From the NCBI RefSeq assembly GCF_000497445.1, contig NZ_CM002285.1, positions 4,380,089 through 4,444,088 of the forward strand: a stretch of DNA of 64,000 bases, in the 5' to 3' direction. The translations under genes and the position numbers were made by a program. Shown piece by piece: positions 17,540-27,978 of this stretch; the stretch's first letter is position 1; every line of letters starts with the position of its first letter. The notes under the pieces were generated by a model, which searched no databases, had not been told where the DNA came from, and worked only from the letters and a program-made list of their open reading frames with translations. This DNA is from Streptomyces roseochromogenus subsp. oscitans DS 12.976 (lineage in GTDB: Bacteria > Actinomycetota > Actinomycetes > Streptomycetales > Streptomycetaceae).

Positions 17540-18548
17540 GCGCGCCGGCGGGCAGGGCGGGGCCGCGGTGGCCGTCCAGGCCGACCTGGGCGATCCGCAC
17601 ACCCAGTTGGGTGCGGCTGGCCGCGCCGAGGGTCTCCGACAGGCGGGCGATGTGCGCACGGCAGGTGCGCACGCTGATGCCGAGCCGCTCGGCGATCACC
17701 GCGTCCTGGTGGCCCTCGGCGAGCAGCGCGGCGATGGACTGCTCGCGGTGCGAGATGCCCTCGATGCCGGTGTCGGGGAGCGGGGCCGTCAGGGGGATCG
17801 CGAGGCGCCACAGTCGCTCGAAGACCGTCACCAGGTACTCCACGAGGGCCGGGTGGCGCAGTTCCAGGGCCATGGTGCGGTCGGCGTTGGCGGGGATGAA
17901 GGCCACCGTGCGGTCGAACAGGATCAGCCGGTCGATCACCTCGTCCAGCGTCCTGGCCTCGACCGTCTCACCCATCAGTTCCAGGTAGTTCAGCAGGCCC
18001 TGGCCGTGGCGGGCGACGTGGGTGTAGAGGTCGCGCATGCGCACGCCCCGGCCGCGCAGGGCCAGCGCGCGGTGCAGGCCCTCGGTCAGCTCGGCCTCCC
18101 GGCGGATGCCGCCGGGCTGCACGGTGAGCACCTCGGTCGTGCAGGCCTCGGTCGCCTCGTCCATCGCGGCCTGGATCCGGGAGAGCCCGTCCAGCACCCG
18201 GATCGCGCTGCCCTCGGCCGGTGCGGCCAGGGCGCCCAGCTGGCGCCCGAGACCGGCGTACCACTCGAAGGCGGCCACCGCCGAGCCCACCCGGCGCTGG
18301 CTCTCGCTGACCTCGTCGTAGACCCCGCGCAGCAGCCTGGTCATGACCTCCTGCGGGGAGGTCGGCACCAGCCAGTCCATGTCGTCCGGGTCCGGGTGCA
18401 ACAGAGCCAGCTCCAGCAGGCAGGGCACCGCCTCGGCATCAGCGCGGGGCACGCGCCCGCGGCGTACGGCCCGTGAGTACACCCGATCCCCGGCCGCGCA
18501 CAGTCGGTCGGCGCCGTGTGGATGCTGCTCCGCCCCGCGCCCGGCCAT
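17502..18548 (-). CDS. LuxR-type HTH regulator B
   Basis: 348 residues from the ATG reading MAGRGAEQHPHGADRL, preceded by GGGGGTG; a longer frame to 18590 is less likely. It has the same architecture as regulator A: LLELALLHPDPDDMDWL, VLDGLSRIQAAMDEA, LTVQPGG, FDRTVAFIPA, and the C-terminal HTH AALLAEGHQDAVIAERLG. Identity to A is moderate, so it is an old duplication. The gene converges on regulator A with the repeat and fragment between. Its target could be the peptide locus or itself. Confidence 0.8.
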   Translation of the reverse strand: MAGRGAEQHPHGADRLCAAGDRVYSRAVRRGRVPRADAEAVPCLLELALLHPDPDDMDWLVPTSPQEVMTRLLRGVYDEVSESQRRVGSAVAAFEWYAGLGRQLGALAAPAEGSAIRVLDGLSRIQAAMDEATEACTTEVLTVQPGGIRREAELTEGLHRALALRGRGVRMRDLYTHVARHGQGLLNYLELMGETVEARTLDEVIDRLILFDRTVAFIPANADRTMALELRHPALVEYLVTVFERLWRLAIPLTAPLPDTGIEGISHREQSIAALLAEGHQDAVIAERLGISVRTCRAHIARLSETLGAASRTQLGVRIAQVGLDGHRGPALPAGALTAPDQESPGVR

Positions 18549-18725
18549 CGTGCATTTCACCCCCGGTGTGCTGCCACTTCCGCAGCGCAACTATGCGCGG
18601 CGCCGACCGGGTCCGCAACACGGCTCACCCCAACAGGGTTGTCGCAAAACGCCGTTATATCCGAGTATCGACCATGCTCCACCCCTCGCATTGCACCAAG
18701 CTGAAGGACACCCGGTGCGGGGGTT

Positions 18726-19832
18726 CTACTTCAGGCCGATCGCCGCGCAGGCCGTCCTGTACTTGGCGGTGCAGATGTCGCCCACGGTGTAGATGCCGTC
18801 CGCGATGACCGTGGACTTGATGTTGCTCTTGGTCAGGGCGACCGGCTGGATCAGCTTGGCCGGGATGCTCTTCTGGGTGGGGCTGTCGACCTTGTCCTGG
18901 GTGAGCGCGTCGAACTGGATGTCCTTGCCCTGAACCTTTGCGACAGCCATCTGCGCGGCGGCCTCGGCCTCGTCCGGGTAGGCCTTGTAGACGCTCATGT
19001 ACTGCTCACCGGCGACGATCCGCTGGACCGCGTCGAGTTCCGCGTCCTGGCCGGTGACCGGGGGCAGGTTCGTGACGCCGACGGCCTTCAGGGCCTTGAT
19101 GACGCCGCCGGCCATGCCGTCGTTGGCGGCGTAGACGCCGGCGATGTTGTTCTTGCCGATCTCCTCGATGGCCTTGGCCATGTTGGATTCGGCCAGCTCC
19201 GGCTTCCAGTCCGTGGTGTCGTACGTCGCGGCGATCGTCACCTTGCCGTTCAGCTCGGAGAGCGCGCCCTCCTTGAACTGCTTGGCGTTCGGGTCGGTGG
19301 GCGAGCCGTTCACCATGACGATCTTGGTGGAGCTGTCGGCGTTCGAGCCGAGGGCCTGCAGCAGGGTGCGGCCCTGCACCTCGCCGACCAGCTCGTTGTC
19401 GAAGGAGACGTAGGCGTCGATCGGGCCCTCGGCGAGACGGTCGTAGGCGATGACCGGAATGCCCGCGTCCTTGGCCTTCTTCACCTCGGGGGCGATGGCG
19501 TGCGAGTCGACGGCGTCGAGCAGGATGACGTCGACCTTGTCGTCGATCATCTTCTGCAGCTGGGTGGCCTGCTGGGAGGCGTCCGCGTTCGCGTTCGCGT
19601 ACTCGACGCTGCCCTTCTTGCCGGTGAGTTCGGCGACCTTGCTCTTGATGATGGGGTAGTCGAACTTGTCGTAACGGGTGTTGGCCTTCTCCGGCAGCAG
19701 CAGGCCCACGGTGAGGTCGTTGCCCTTGCTCGGGCTCGCGTCCGCGCCGTTCCCCGTCGCGTTCAGCACGCCACAGCCGGCGAGCGAGAGGGTCATCGTG
19801 GACGCGGCCACGGATATGGCAATACGACGCAT
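18726..19832 (-). CDS. Sugar ABC transporter substrate-binding lipoprotein (XylF-like)
   Basis: 368 residues from ATG MRRIAISVAAS, with a lipobox (LAGC) at about residues 17-20. The mature protein is a type I periplasmic binding fold: VGLLLPEKANTRYDKFDYP, DVILLDAVDSHAIAPE, IPVIAYDRLAEGP, AANDGMAGGVI and TGQDAE. These match xylose/simple-sugar binding proteins. No permease or ATPase gene is adjacent, so it works with a transporter encoded elsewhere or as a sensor. Its position next to hspR is, from memory, conserved in Streptomyces. Confidence 0.88.
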   Translation of the reverse strand: MRRIAISVAASTMTLSLAGCGVLNATGNGADASPSKGNDLTVGLLLPEKANTRYDKFDYPIIKSKVAELTGKKGSVEYANANADASQQATQLQKMIDDKVDVILLDAVDSHAIAPEVKKAKDAGIPVIAYDRLAEGPIDAYVSFDNELVGEVQGRTLLQALGSNADSSTKIVMVNGSPTDPNAKQFKEGALSELNGKVTIAATYDTTDWKPELAESNMAKAIEEIGKNNIAGVYAANDGMAGGVIKALKAVGVTNLPPVTGQDAELDAVQRIVAGEQYMSVYKAYPDEAEAAAQMAVAKVQGKDIQFDALTQDKVDSPTQKSIPAKLIQPVALTKSNIKSTVIADGIYTVGDICTAKYRTACAAIGLK

Positions 19833-20133
19833 TCGAGGGCTCACTTCAGGTGCGTTCGGGACTCGGGGGCTGCTATACGACCCAGGTGTCTGAAAAGACA
19901 ACGCGGAGGCCACACCCGGCGTCAAGGCGAACTACTTAACGAGATGGCAACATCACCCTCCGCGCAGTGCGTGAAGGCCTAGGAAAATCACGTGAATCCA
20001 CAGCCAAACGCCCTTTACGGACCCTTCACCGACCCACACCGGCCCCCACCGGACTCGCACACCCGACCGAACGTTATCGGTCACCAGGACTGGCCCTGCG
20101 GCACGCCTGTCGTCGTGTTCGTTCCGCCGGTGT
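19833..20133. other. Intergenic region, promoter of the sugar-binding lipoprotein
   Basis: These 301 bases lie between two minus-strand genes. On the minus strand TTGACG (19920-19925) and TTGTCT (19896-19901) are 18 bp apart and could be a sigma-70-type promoter. The -10 overlaps an inverted repeat TGTCT-GAAA-AGACA (19887-19900), a possible operator. I see no coding sequence. Confidence 0.4.
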
Positions 20134-20580
20134 TCAGTCCTGCTGTCGCTTCGGCCGCCACACCACCAGCGCGCTGGTCTGCTGGACCTCCTGGTACGGG
20201 ACCAGGTCGCGGCGGTAGGAGGCGTGGACGGCGGCCTCGCGCTGCTGCATCGCGGCCGCCGCGCCGTCCAGGGCCGCCTCCAGCTCCGCGACGCGGGACT
20301 GCAGGGCGGCGACCTGGTTCTCCAGTTCGATGATGCGCTTGATGCCGGCCAGGTTGATGCCCTCGTCCTGCGACAACTGCTGGACGGTGCGCAGCAGTTC
20401 GATGTCACGGGCCGAGTAGCGGCGGCCCCGGCCCGCGGTGCGGTCCGGGGAGACCAGGCCCAGGCGGTCGTACTGGCGCAGCGTCTGCGGGTGGAGTCCG
20501 GAGAGCTGGGCCGCCACCGAGATGACGTAGACCGGGGTCTCCTCGGTCAGTTCATACGGATTACGTCGACGGCCGTCCAT
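20134..20580 (-). CDS. hspR: Heat-shock repressor HspR (MerR family)
   Basis: 148 residues. Residues about 18-85 are a MerR-type DNA-binding domain (YVISVAAQLSGLHPQTLRQY, GRRYSARDIELL), then a coiled dimer helix (ELENQVAALQSRVAELEAAL). HspR binds HAIR repeats with DnaK as co-repressor, shutting off the dnaK operon and clpB when chaperone is in excess. It is the last gene of the dnaK operon, 3 bp after dnaJ. HAIR sites upstream of dnaK and clpB in this window are its expected targets. Confidence 0.95.
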   Translation of the reverse strand: MDGRRRNPYELTEETPVYVISVAAQLSGLHPQTLRQYDRLGLVSPDRTAGRGRRYSARDIELLRTVQQLSQDEGINLAGIKRIIELENQVAALQSRVAELEAALDGAAAAMQQREAAVHASYRRDLVPYQEVQQTSALVVWRPKRQQD

Positions 20581-20583
20581 CTC

Positions 20584-21753
20584 TCAGTCTCCCTTCGCGG
20601 CCTCGAACAGCTCCGCCCGCGGATCCTCGCCCGCGGTCGCGTCGCGATACGCCTCGAGTGCGTCACGAGCCTTCCCCGACAGGTCCTTGGGAACACGCAC
20701 CTCTACGGTGACCAGCAGATCGCCGCGGGTGCCGTCCTTGCGGACCGCACCCTTGCCGCGGGCGCGCATCGTACGGCCGTTGGGTGTGCCCGGGGGCAGC
20801 TTCAGAGTGACGGACGGGCCGCCGAGGGTCGGCACCCGCACCTCGCCGCCGAGGGCGGCCTCGGCGAAGGTCACCGGGACGGTCACCGTGAGGTTGTCGC
20901 CCTTGCGCCCGAACACCGGGTGCTCGCCGACGTGCACGACCACATACAGGTCGCCCGCCGGGCCGCCCCGCTCGCCGGGCGCGCCCTTGCCGCGCAGCCG
21001 GATCCGCTGCCCGTCGGTGACGCCCGCCGGGATGCGGACCTGCATCGTGCGCGAGGACTTCGCGCGGCCGCTGCCCTTGCACTCCGGGCAGGGGTGCTCG
21101 GCGATCAGGCCGCGCCCCTTGCAGTCGGGGCAGGGGTCGGTGAGCGAGAAGCCGCCGCCCGAGCCCCGCGCCACCTGGCCGGTGCCGACGCAGGTAGGGC
21201 ACACGCGCGGCGTGCCGTTCTTGTCACCGGTGCCCGAGCATGCCTTGCAGGGCGCCTGGGAGGACATCCTGAGCGGCACCGTGGCGCCCTCGATGGCCTC
21301 CGTGAAGCTCAGCGTGACCTCGGACTCGATGTCCTGGCCGCGCCTCGGCTGGGTCCGCGTGCCGGTGGCGCCGCCGCGGTTGAACAGTCCCCCGAAGACA
21401 TCACCGATTCCGCCGCCGAAGCCTCCGCCCTGGGTGCTTCCGGTGCCTCCGAAGAGGTCGCCCAGGTCGAAGTTGAAGGAGCCGCCGCCGCCCGGCCCGG
21501 GGCGGAAGCCGCCGTTGCCGAACAGGGCGCGCGCGTCGTCGTACTCCTTGCGCTTCTTGGGGTCGCCGAGTATGTCGTTCGCCTCGGAGATCTCCTTGAA
21601 GCGCTCCTCGGCCTTGGCGTTGCCCTTGTTGGCGTCCGGGTGGAACTCGCGGGCGAGCTTCCGGTACGCCTTCTTGATCTCGGCCTCGGTGGCGTCCTTG
21701 GGGACGCCGAGGACCTTGTAGTAGTCCTTCTCGATGAAGTCCTTGGTGCTCAT
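20584..21753 (-). CDS. dnaJ: Chaperone DnaJ
   Basis: 389 residues. The N-terminal J domain has the HPD motif (FHPDANKG). A Gly/Phe-rich segment follows, then a zinc domain with four CxxCxGxG repeats (CKACSGTG, CPTCVGTG, CPDCKGRG, CPECKGSG) and the C-terminal substrate-binding beta domains. DnaJ delivers unfolded clients to DnaK and stimulates its ATPase. It sits between grpE (42 bp) and hspR (3 bp) in the operon. The start ATG reads MSTKDFIEKDYY. Confidence 0.96.
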   Translation of the reverse strand: MSTKDFIEKDYYKVLGVPKDATEAEIKKAYRKLAREFHPDANKGNAKAEERFKEISEANDILGDPKKRKEYDDARALFGNGGFRPGPGGGGSFNFDLGDLFGGTGSTQGGGFGGGIGDVFGGLFNRGGATGTRTQPRRGQDIESEVTLSFTEAIEGATVPLRMSSQAPCKACSGTGDKNGTPRVCPTCVGTGQVARGSGGGFSLTDPCPDCKGRGLIAEHPCPECKGSGRAKSSRTMQVRIPAGVTDGQRIRLRGKGAPGERGGPAGDLYVVVHVGEHPVFGRKGDNLTVTVPVTFAEAALGGEVRVPTLGGPSVTLKLPPGTPNGRTMRARGKGAVRKDGTRGDLLVTVEVRVPKDLSGKARDALEAYRDATAGEDPRAELFEAAKGD

Positions 21754-21795
21754 CCTCGACGTGCCCCCTTTCCGCGGTTCCCCTCAGTGTCGTGG

Positions 21796-24374
<2,579 letters not shown>

Positions 24375-24382
24375 TCAACAGA

Positions 24383-24403
24383 CCTGAGTCGGTCCGGCTC
24401 AAG
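24383..24403 (-). promoter_or_regulatory. HAIR operator 2 of the dnaK operon
   Basis: CCTGAGT-N7-GCTCAAG has one change per half-site from the consensus and the same 7-bp spacer. It lies 52 bp further upstream than operator 1, five helical turns away, allowing HspR on both sites to face the same side. Confidence 0.85.
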
Positions 24404-24405
24404 TC

Positions 24406-25425
24406 TTATCCGTTCCTTACACGCAACTGGCTGCTGACCTGCGTCGATACCGTCCTCTGGGACGACTGGACAGGAATCCCAAGGAGTACGACCACCACCA
24501 GCAGCGCCCCTCCGGCCACCCAGAGCACGGCCCCCTCTCCCGTCCACCCGGTGTGCACGAGCACCCCCACGAGCACCGCCGAGAAGGAGCTGGCACCCAG
24601 CAGCACGACCGAGCCCGGCGGAGTGAGCCCGAGCCGCCGCAGCCGGTGCGCGAGATGGTCGGGGCCGCGCCGCAGCAGCGGACGCCGGGCCAGCACCCGG
24701 GCCAGGACCACGAGAAGGGCGTCGGCGAGGGCCACCGCGCCGAGGCAGCACATCACCGCCGCGCTCGACCCGAGGTCGTACCCCGCGCGCGTGAAGACCA
24801 GGGAGGACGACAGCAGGAACCCGGTGAACAGCGAGCCGCAGTTGCCGAGCCCGATCCGCGCGGGATGCCAGTTGTGCATCAGGAAGCCCGTGAGGGCGGC
24901 GGCGAACACGCTCAGCAGGACGGCGAGCCCGTCCATGATCTCGGCGGCGGCACAGGCCCCCACCCCGAAGGCGGTGACGACCCCGACGGTACCGGCCAGC
25001 CCGTCCGCGTGGTCGAGCCCCTTGAAGGCCAGCGAGGCCGCGACGATCCATGCCACGCCCAGCATCCCGCCCAGCACCCCCGTCTCCTCGTACGGCACCA
25101 CACAGAGCGCCGCCACGGCCGTAGCGGCGACGAGCACGCGCGGGCGGAGCCGCCAGACATCGGCGACCAGGCCCAGCGCGGCGACCGAAGCGGCGGCGAC
25201 GACCAGTTCGCAGACGCCCTCCCCGAGCGGGGCGACCCCGGTCCACTGCCCGACCCCGGCGACGAGACAGGTGACGACCACCACGGCGAGCCCGCCGAGC
25301 AGCGGCAGCCGCCGGTGCAGACGCCGGTCGACGATGCCCGCCCGCAGCGCGGGCACCCTGAGCAGCGCCGCGAGGAGGGCGGCGAGAAGGAGGGCTGCGG
25401 TGGCGGCGGCGATCCCGTAGAGCAC
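24406..25425 (-). CDS. MraY/WecA-like polyprenyl-phosphate glycosyl-1-phosphate transferase
   Basis: 339 residues from a GTG (VLYGIAAATAALLL); the longer frame to 25470 includes a TTA codon and no better start. About ten helices are predicted. The family's catalytic acidic pair appears as FKGLDHADGLAGTVG, where MraY-type enzymes have D-N-x-D-G, and a later NWHPARIGLGNCGS loop fits the F-M-GD-region. These enzymes load a sugar-1-phosphate on undecaprenyl phosphate for wall polymers. The His in place of Asn in the DHADG motif is worth noting. Its 3' end abuts the dnaK operators. Confidence 0.7.
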   Translation of the reverse strand: MLYGIAAATAALLLAALLAALLRVPALRAGIVDRRLHRRLPLLGGLAVVVVTCLVAGVGQWTGVAPLGEGVCELVVAAASVAALGLVADVWRLRPRVLVAATAVAALCVVPYEETGVLGGMLGVAWIVAASLAFKGLDHADGLAGTVGVVTAFGVGACAAAEIMDGLAVLLSVFAAALTGFLMHNWHPARIGLGNCGSLFTGFLLSSSLVFTRAGYDLGSSAAVMCCLGAVALADALLVVLARVLARRPLLRRGPDHLAHRLRRLGLTPPGSVVLLGASSFSAVLVGVLVHTGWTGEGAVLWVAGGALLVVVVLLGIPVQSSQRTVSTQVSSQLRVRNG

Positions 25426-25612
25426 AGCCCTAAGGTAGGGGCGAATGTAGCAATTCGGTACGAATAACACGATCCGATGACCCGTGGGATGATGCGCATC
25501 ACCCCGCGCTCGGCTGCATCCCGACGGAAGATGGGGGTAGTCTCAGACGGACTGAATAAGTTACCGCTTAGTAATGTCGCTCGGTTAATTCGAGGCCGCC
25601 CCAGGAGCCCCA

Positions 25613-27880
25613 ATGCAACTCGCCGCGATCATTGTGTCGCTGGTCCTGATCGTGGTCGGCGTGGCACTGTTCGGCCGCGCCCTCCTGCAGATCTTCAACT
25701 TCATGCGGCTCGGTCAGCCGGTACCGGCCGGGACGCGGACCGACGACCCCGCACAGCGCACCGTCACCGTGGTCAGGGAGTTCCTCGGCCATACCCGGAT
25801 GAACCGCTGGGGCATCGTCGGGGTGGCGCACTGGTTCGTGGCGGTGGGCTTCTTCTCCCTGCTGCTGACGATCGTCAACGCGATCGGGCAGCTGTTCCAG
25901 GCGGACTGGATCCTGCCGGTCATCGGTGACTGGGCACCGTACAACGTCTTCGTCGAGTTCCTCGGCACGATGACGACGCTCGGCATCCTGACCCTCATCG
26001 TCATCCGGCAGCTGAGCAAGCCGAACAAGCCGGGCCGCAAGTCCCGCTTCGCCGGCTCCAACTTCGGCCAGGCGTACTTCGTCGAGGCCGTCATCCTCAT
26101 CGTGGGCATCTGCATCTTCATGCTGCACGCCCTGGAGGGCGCCCAGCACCACGTGGACGGCTACGAGGCCTCGTTCTTCATCTCGTACCCGGTCGTCGCG
26201 TGGCTGAAGGGCATGAGCGTCTCCACGCTCCAGAACCTCACCTACGGCTTCGCCGGGCTGAAGATCGCGACCTCCTTCATCTGGATGATCACGGTCGCCC
26301 TGAAGACCGACATGGGTGTGGCCTGGCACCGCTTCCTCGCCTTCCCGAACATCTGGTTCAAGCGCAACGCCACCGGTGAGACCTCCCTCGGCGCGCTGCT
26401 GCCGATGACCTCCGGCGGCAAGCCGATCGACTTCACCGACCCCGGCGAGGACGACGTCTTCGGTGTCTCCCAGGTCGAGCAGTTCTCCTGGAAGGGCCTG
26501 CTGGACTTCTCCACCTGCACCGAGTGCGGCCGCTGCCAGTCGCAGTGCCCCGCCTGGAACACCGGCAAGCCGCTCTCCCCGAAGCTCCTGATCATGTCCC
26601 TGCGGGACAACGCCCACGCCAAGGCGCCGTATCTGCTGGCCGGCGGCGGCAAGACCATGGAGGGCGAGGAGAAGGCCTCCGAGGAGCAGCTGGCCGGCGT
26701 CCCCGCCGCCGCTCTCGCCGAGGCCGAGCGCCCGCTGATCGGCACCGCCGAGGAGAACGGCGTCATCGACCCGGACGTCCTGTGGTCCTGCACCACCTGC
26801 GGCGCCTGCGTCGAGCAGTGCCCCGTCGACATCGAGCACATCGACCACATCGTCGACATGCGCCGCTACCAGGTCATGATCGAGTCCGCGTTCCCGTCCG
26901 AGGCGGGCACGATGCTCAAGAACCTGGAGAAGAAGGGCAACCCCTGGGGCCTGGCGAAGAAGCAGCGCCTGGAGTGGACCAAGGAGGTCGACTTCGAGAT
27001 CCCGGTCGTCGGCAAGGACATCGAGGACCTCTCCGAGGTCGACTACCTGTACTGGGTCGGCTGCGCGGGCGCGCTGGAAGACCGGGCCAAGAAGACGACG
27101 AAGGCCTTCGCGGAACTCCTCCACATCGCGGGCGTCAAGTTCGCGATCATGGGCGGCGACGAGAAGTGCACCGGCGACTCCGCCCGCCGCCTCGGCAACG
27201 AGCCCCTGTTCCAGGAGCTCGGCATGGAGAACGTCGCGGCCCTGAACATGGCTTTCGGCGAGGATGACGACGACGAGTCGACCAAGAAGCCGAAGTCGGC
27301 GAAGAAGATCGTCGCGACCTGCCCCCACTGCCTGAACACCCTGGGCAACGAGTACCCGCAACTCGGCGGCGACTACGAGGTCATCCACCACACCCAGCTG
27401 CTCCAGCACCTGGTCGACGAGGGCAAGCTCATCCCCGTCACCCCGGTCGAGGGCATCATCACCTACCACGACCCCTGCTACCTGGGCCGCCACAACAAGA
27501 TCTACACGCCCCCGCGCGAGATCATCGCCAAGGTCCCGGGCCTCAGGAACGAGGAGATGCACCGCCACAAGGAGCGCGGCTTCTGCTGCGGCGCCGGCGG
27601 CGCCCGGATGTGGATGGAGGAGCGGATCGGCAAGCGCATCAACAACGAGCGTGTCGATGAGGCGTTGAGCCTGAACCCGGACATCGTCTCCACCGCCTGC
27701 CCGTTCTGCCTGGTCATGCTCACGGACTCCGTGAACGGCAAGAAGAACGAGGGCAAGGCGAAGGAGTCCGTCCAGGTCGTGGACGTGGCTCAGCTGCTCC
27801 TCGACTCGGTGAAGACCCCGGTCGACCCGGCGGGCGAGGCCGAGCCGGAGACCGCCCCGGAGCCCGAGCCGGTGAAGTAA
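25613..27880 (+). CDS. Membrane (Fe-S) reductase, HdrD/GlpC-like
   Basis: 755 residues starting MQLAAIIVSLVL after AGGAG. Residues about 1-250 form five or six helices like the nitrate-reductase gamma/cytochrome b domain. Two 4Fe-4S motifs follow (CTECGRCQSQCP and CTTCGACVEQCP), then two CCG cysteine-rich domains (GCAGALEDRAKK region and HDPCYLGRHNK, with RGFCCGAGG). This layout moves electrons between quinone and a cytosolic partner. Actinobacterial members are abundant but their donor is unknown. It is a single gene followed by a strong terminator. Confidence 0.88.
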   Translation: MQLAAIIVSLVLIVVGVALFGRALLQIFNFMRLGQPVPAGTRTDDPAQRTVTVVREFLGHTRMNRWGIVGVAHWFVAVGFFSLLLTIVNAIGQLFQADWILPVIGDWAPYNVFVEFLGTMTTLGILTLIVIRQLSKPNKPGRKSRFAGSNFGQAYFVEAVILIVGICIFMLHALEGAQHHVDGYEASFFISYPVVAWLKGMSVSTLQNLTYGFAGLKIATSFIWMITVALKTDMGVAWHRFLAFPNIWFKRNATGETSLGALLPMTSGGKPIDFTDPGEDDVFGVSQVEQFSWKGLLDFSTCTECGRCQSQCPAWNTGKPLSPKLLIMSLRDNAHAKAPYLLAGGGKTMEGEEKASEEQLAGVPAAALAEAERPLIGTAEENGVIDPDVLWSCTTCGACVEQCPVDIEHIDHIVDMRRYQVMIESAFPSEAGTMLKNLEKKGNPWGLAKKQRLEWTKEVDFEIPVVGKDIEDLSEVDYLYWVGCAGALEDRAKKTTKAFAELLHIAGVKFAIMGGDEKCTGDSARRLGNEPLFQELGMENVAALNMAFGEDDDDESTKKPKSAKKIVATCPHCLNTLGNEYPQLGGDYEVIHHTQLLQHLVDEGKLIPVTPVEGIITYHDPCYLGRHNKIYTPPREIIAKVPGLRNEEMHRHKERGFCCGAGGARMWMEERIGKRINNERVDEALSLNPDIVSTACPFCLVMLTDSVNGKKNEGKAKESVQVVDVAQLLLDSVKTPVDPAGEAEPETAPEPEPVK

Positions 27881-27899
27881 CAGCGGCTCTACGACGTAC

Positions 27900-27932
27900 G
27901 GCGCCCCCTGCTTCGCACAGGCAGGGGGCGCC
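27900..27932 (+). terminator. Strong terminator hairpin
   Basis: Perfect 12-bp stem (GGCGCCCCCTGC and complement) with a 9-nt loop, 20 bp after the Fe-S reductase stop. Confidence 0.85.
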
Positions 27933-27942
27933 GTCGTTGCCG

Positions 27943-27978
27943 GTAGAGGGGTCAGTAGAGGGGTCAGTAGAGGGGTCA
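27943..27978. repeat. Three tandem 12-bp units at a gene end
   Basis: GTAGAGGGGTCA occurs three times without change. The third copy contains the stop codon of the protease gene, so on the minus strand the stop codon TGA is repeated three times in frame. A recent slip event is likely. Confidence 0.9.

Noticed and set aside
25568..27568. 666-codon frame opposite the Fe-S reductase
   Set aside because: Antisense shadow of a clearly functional gene with cofactor motifs.
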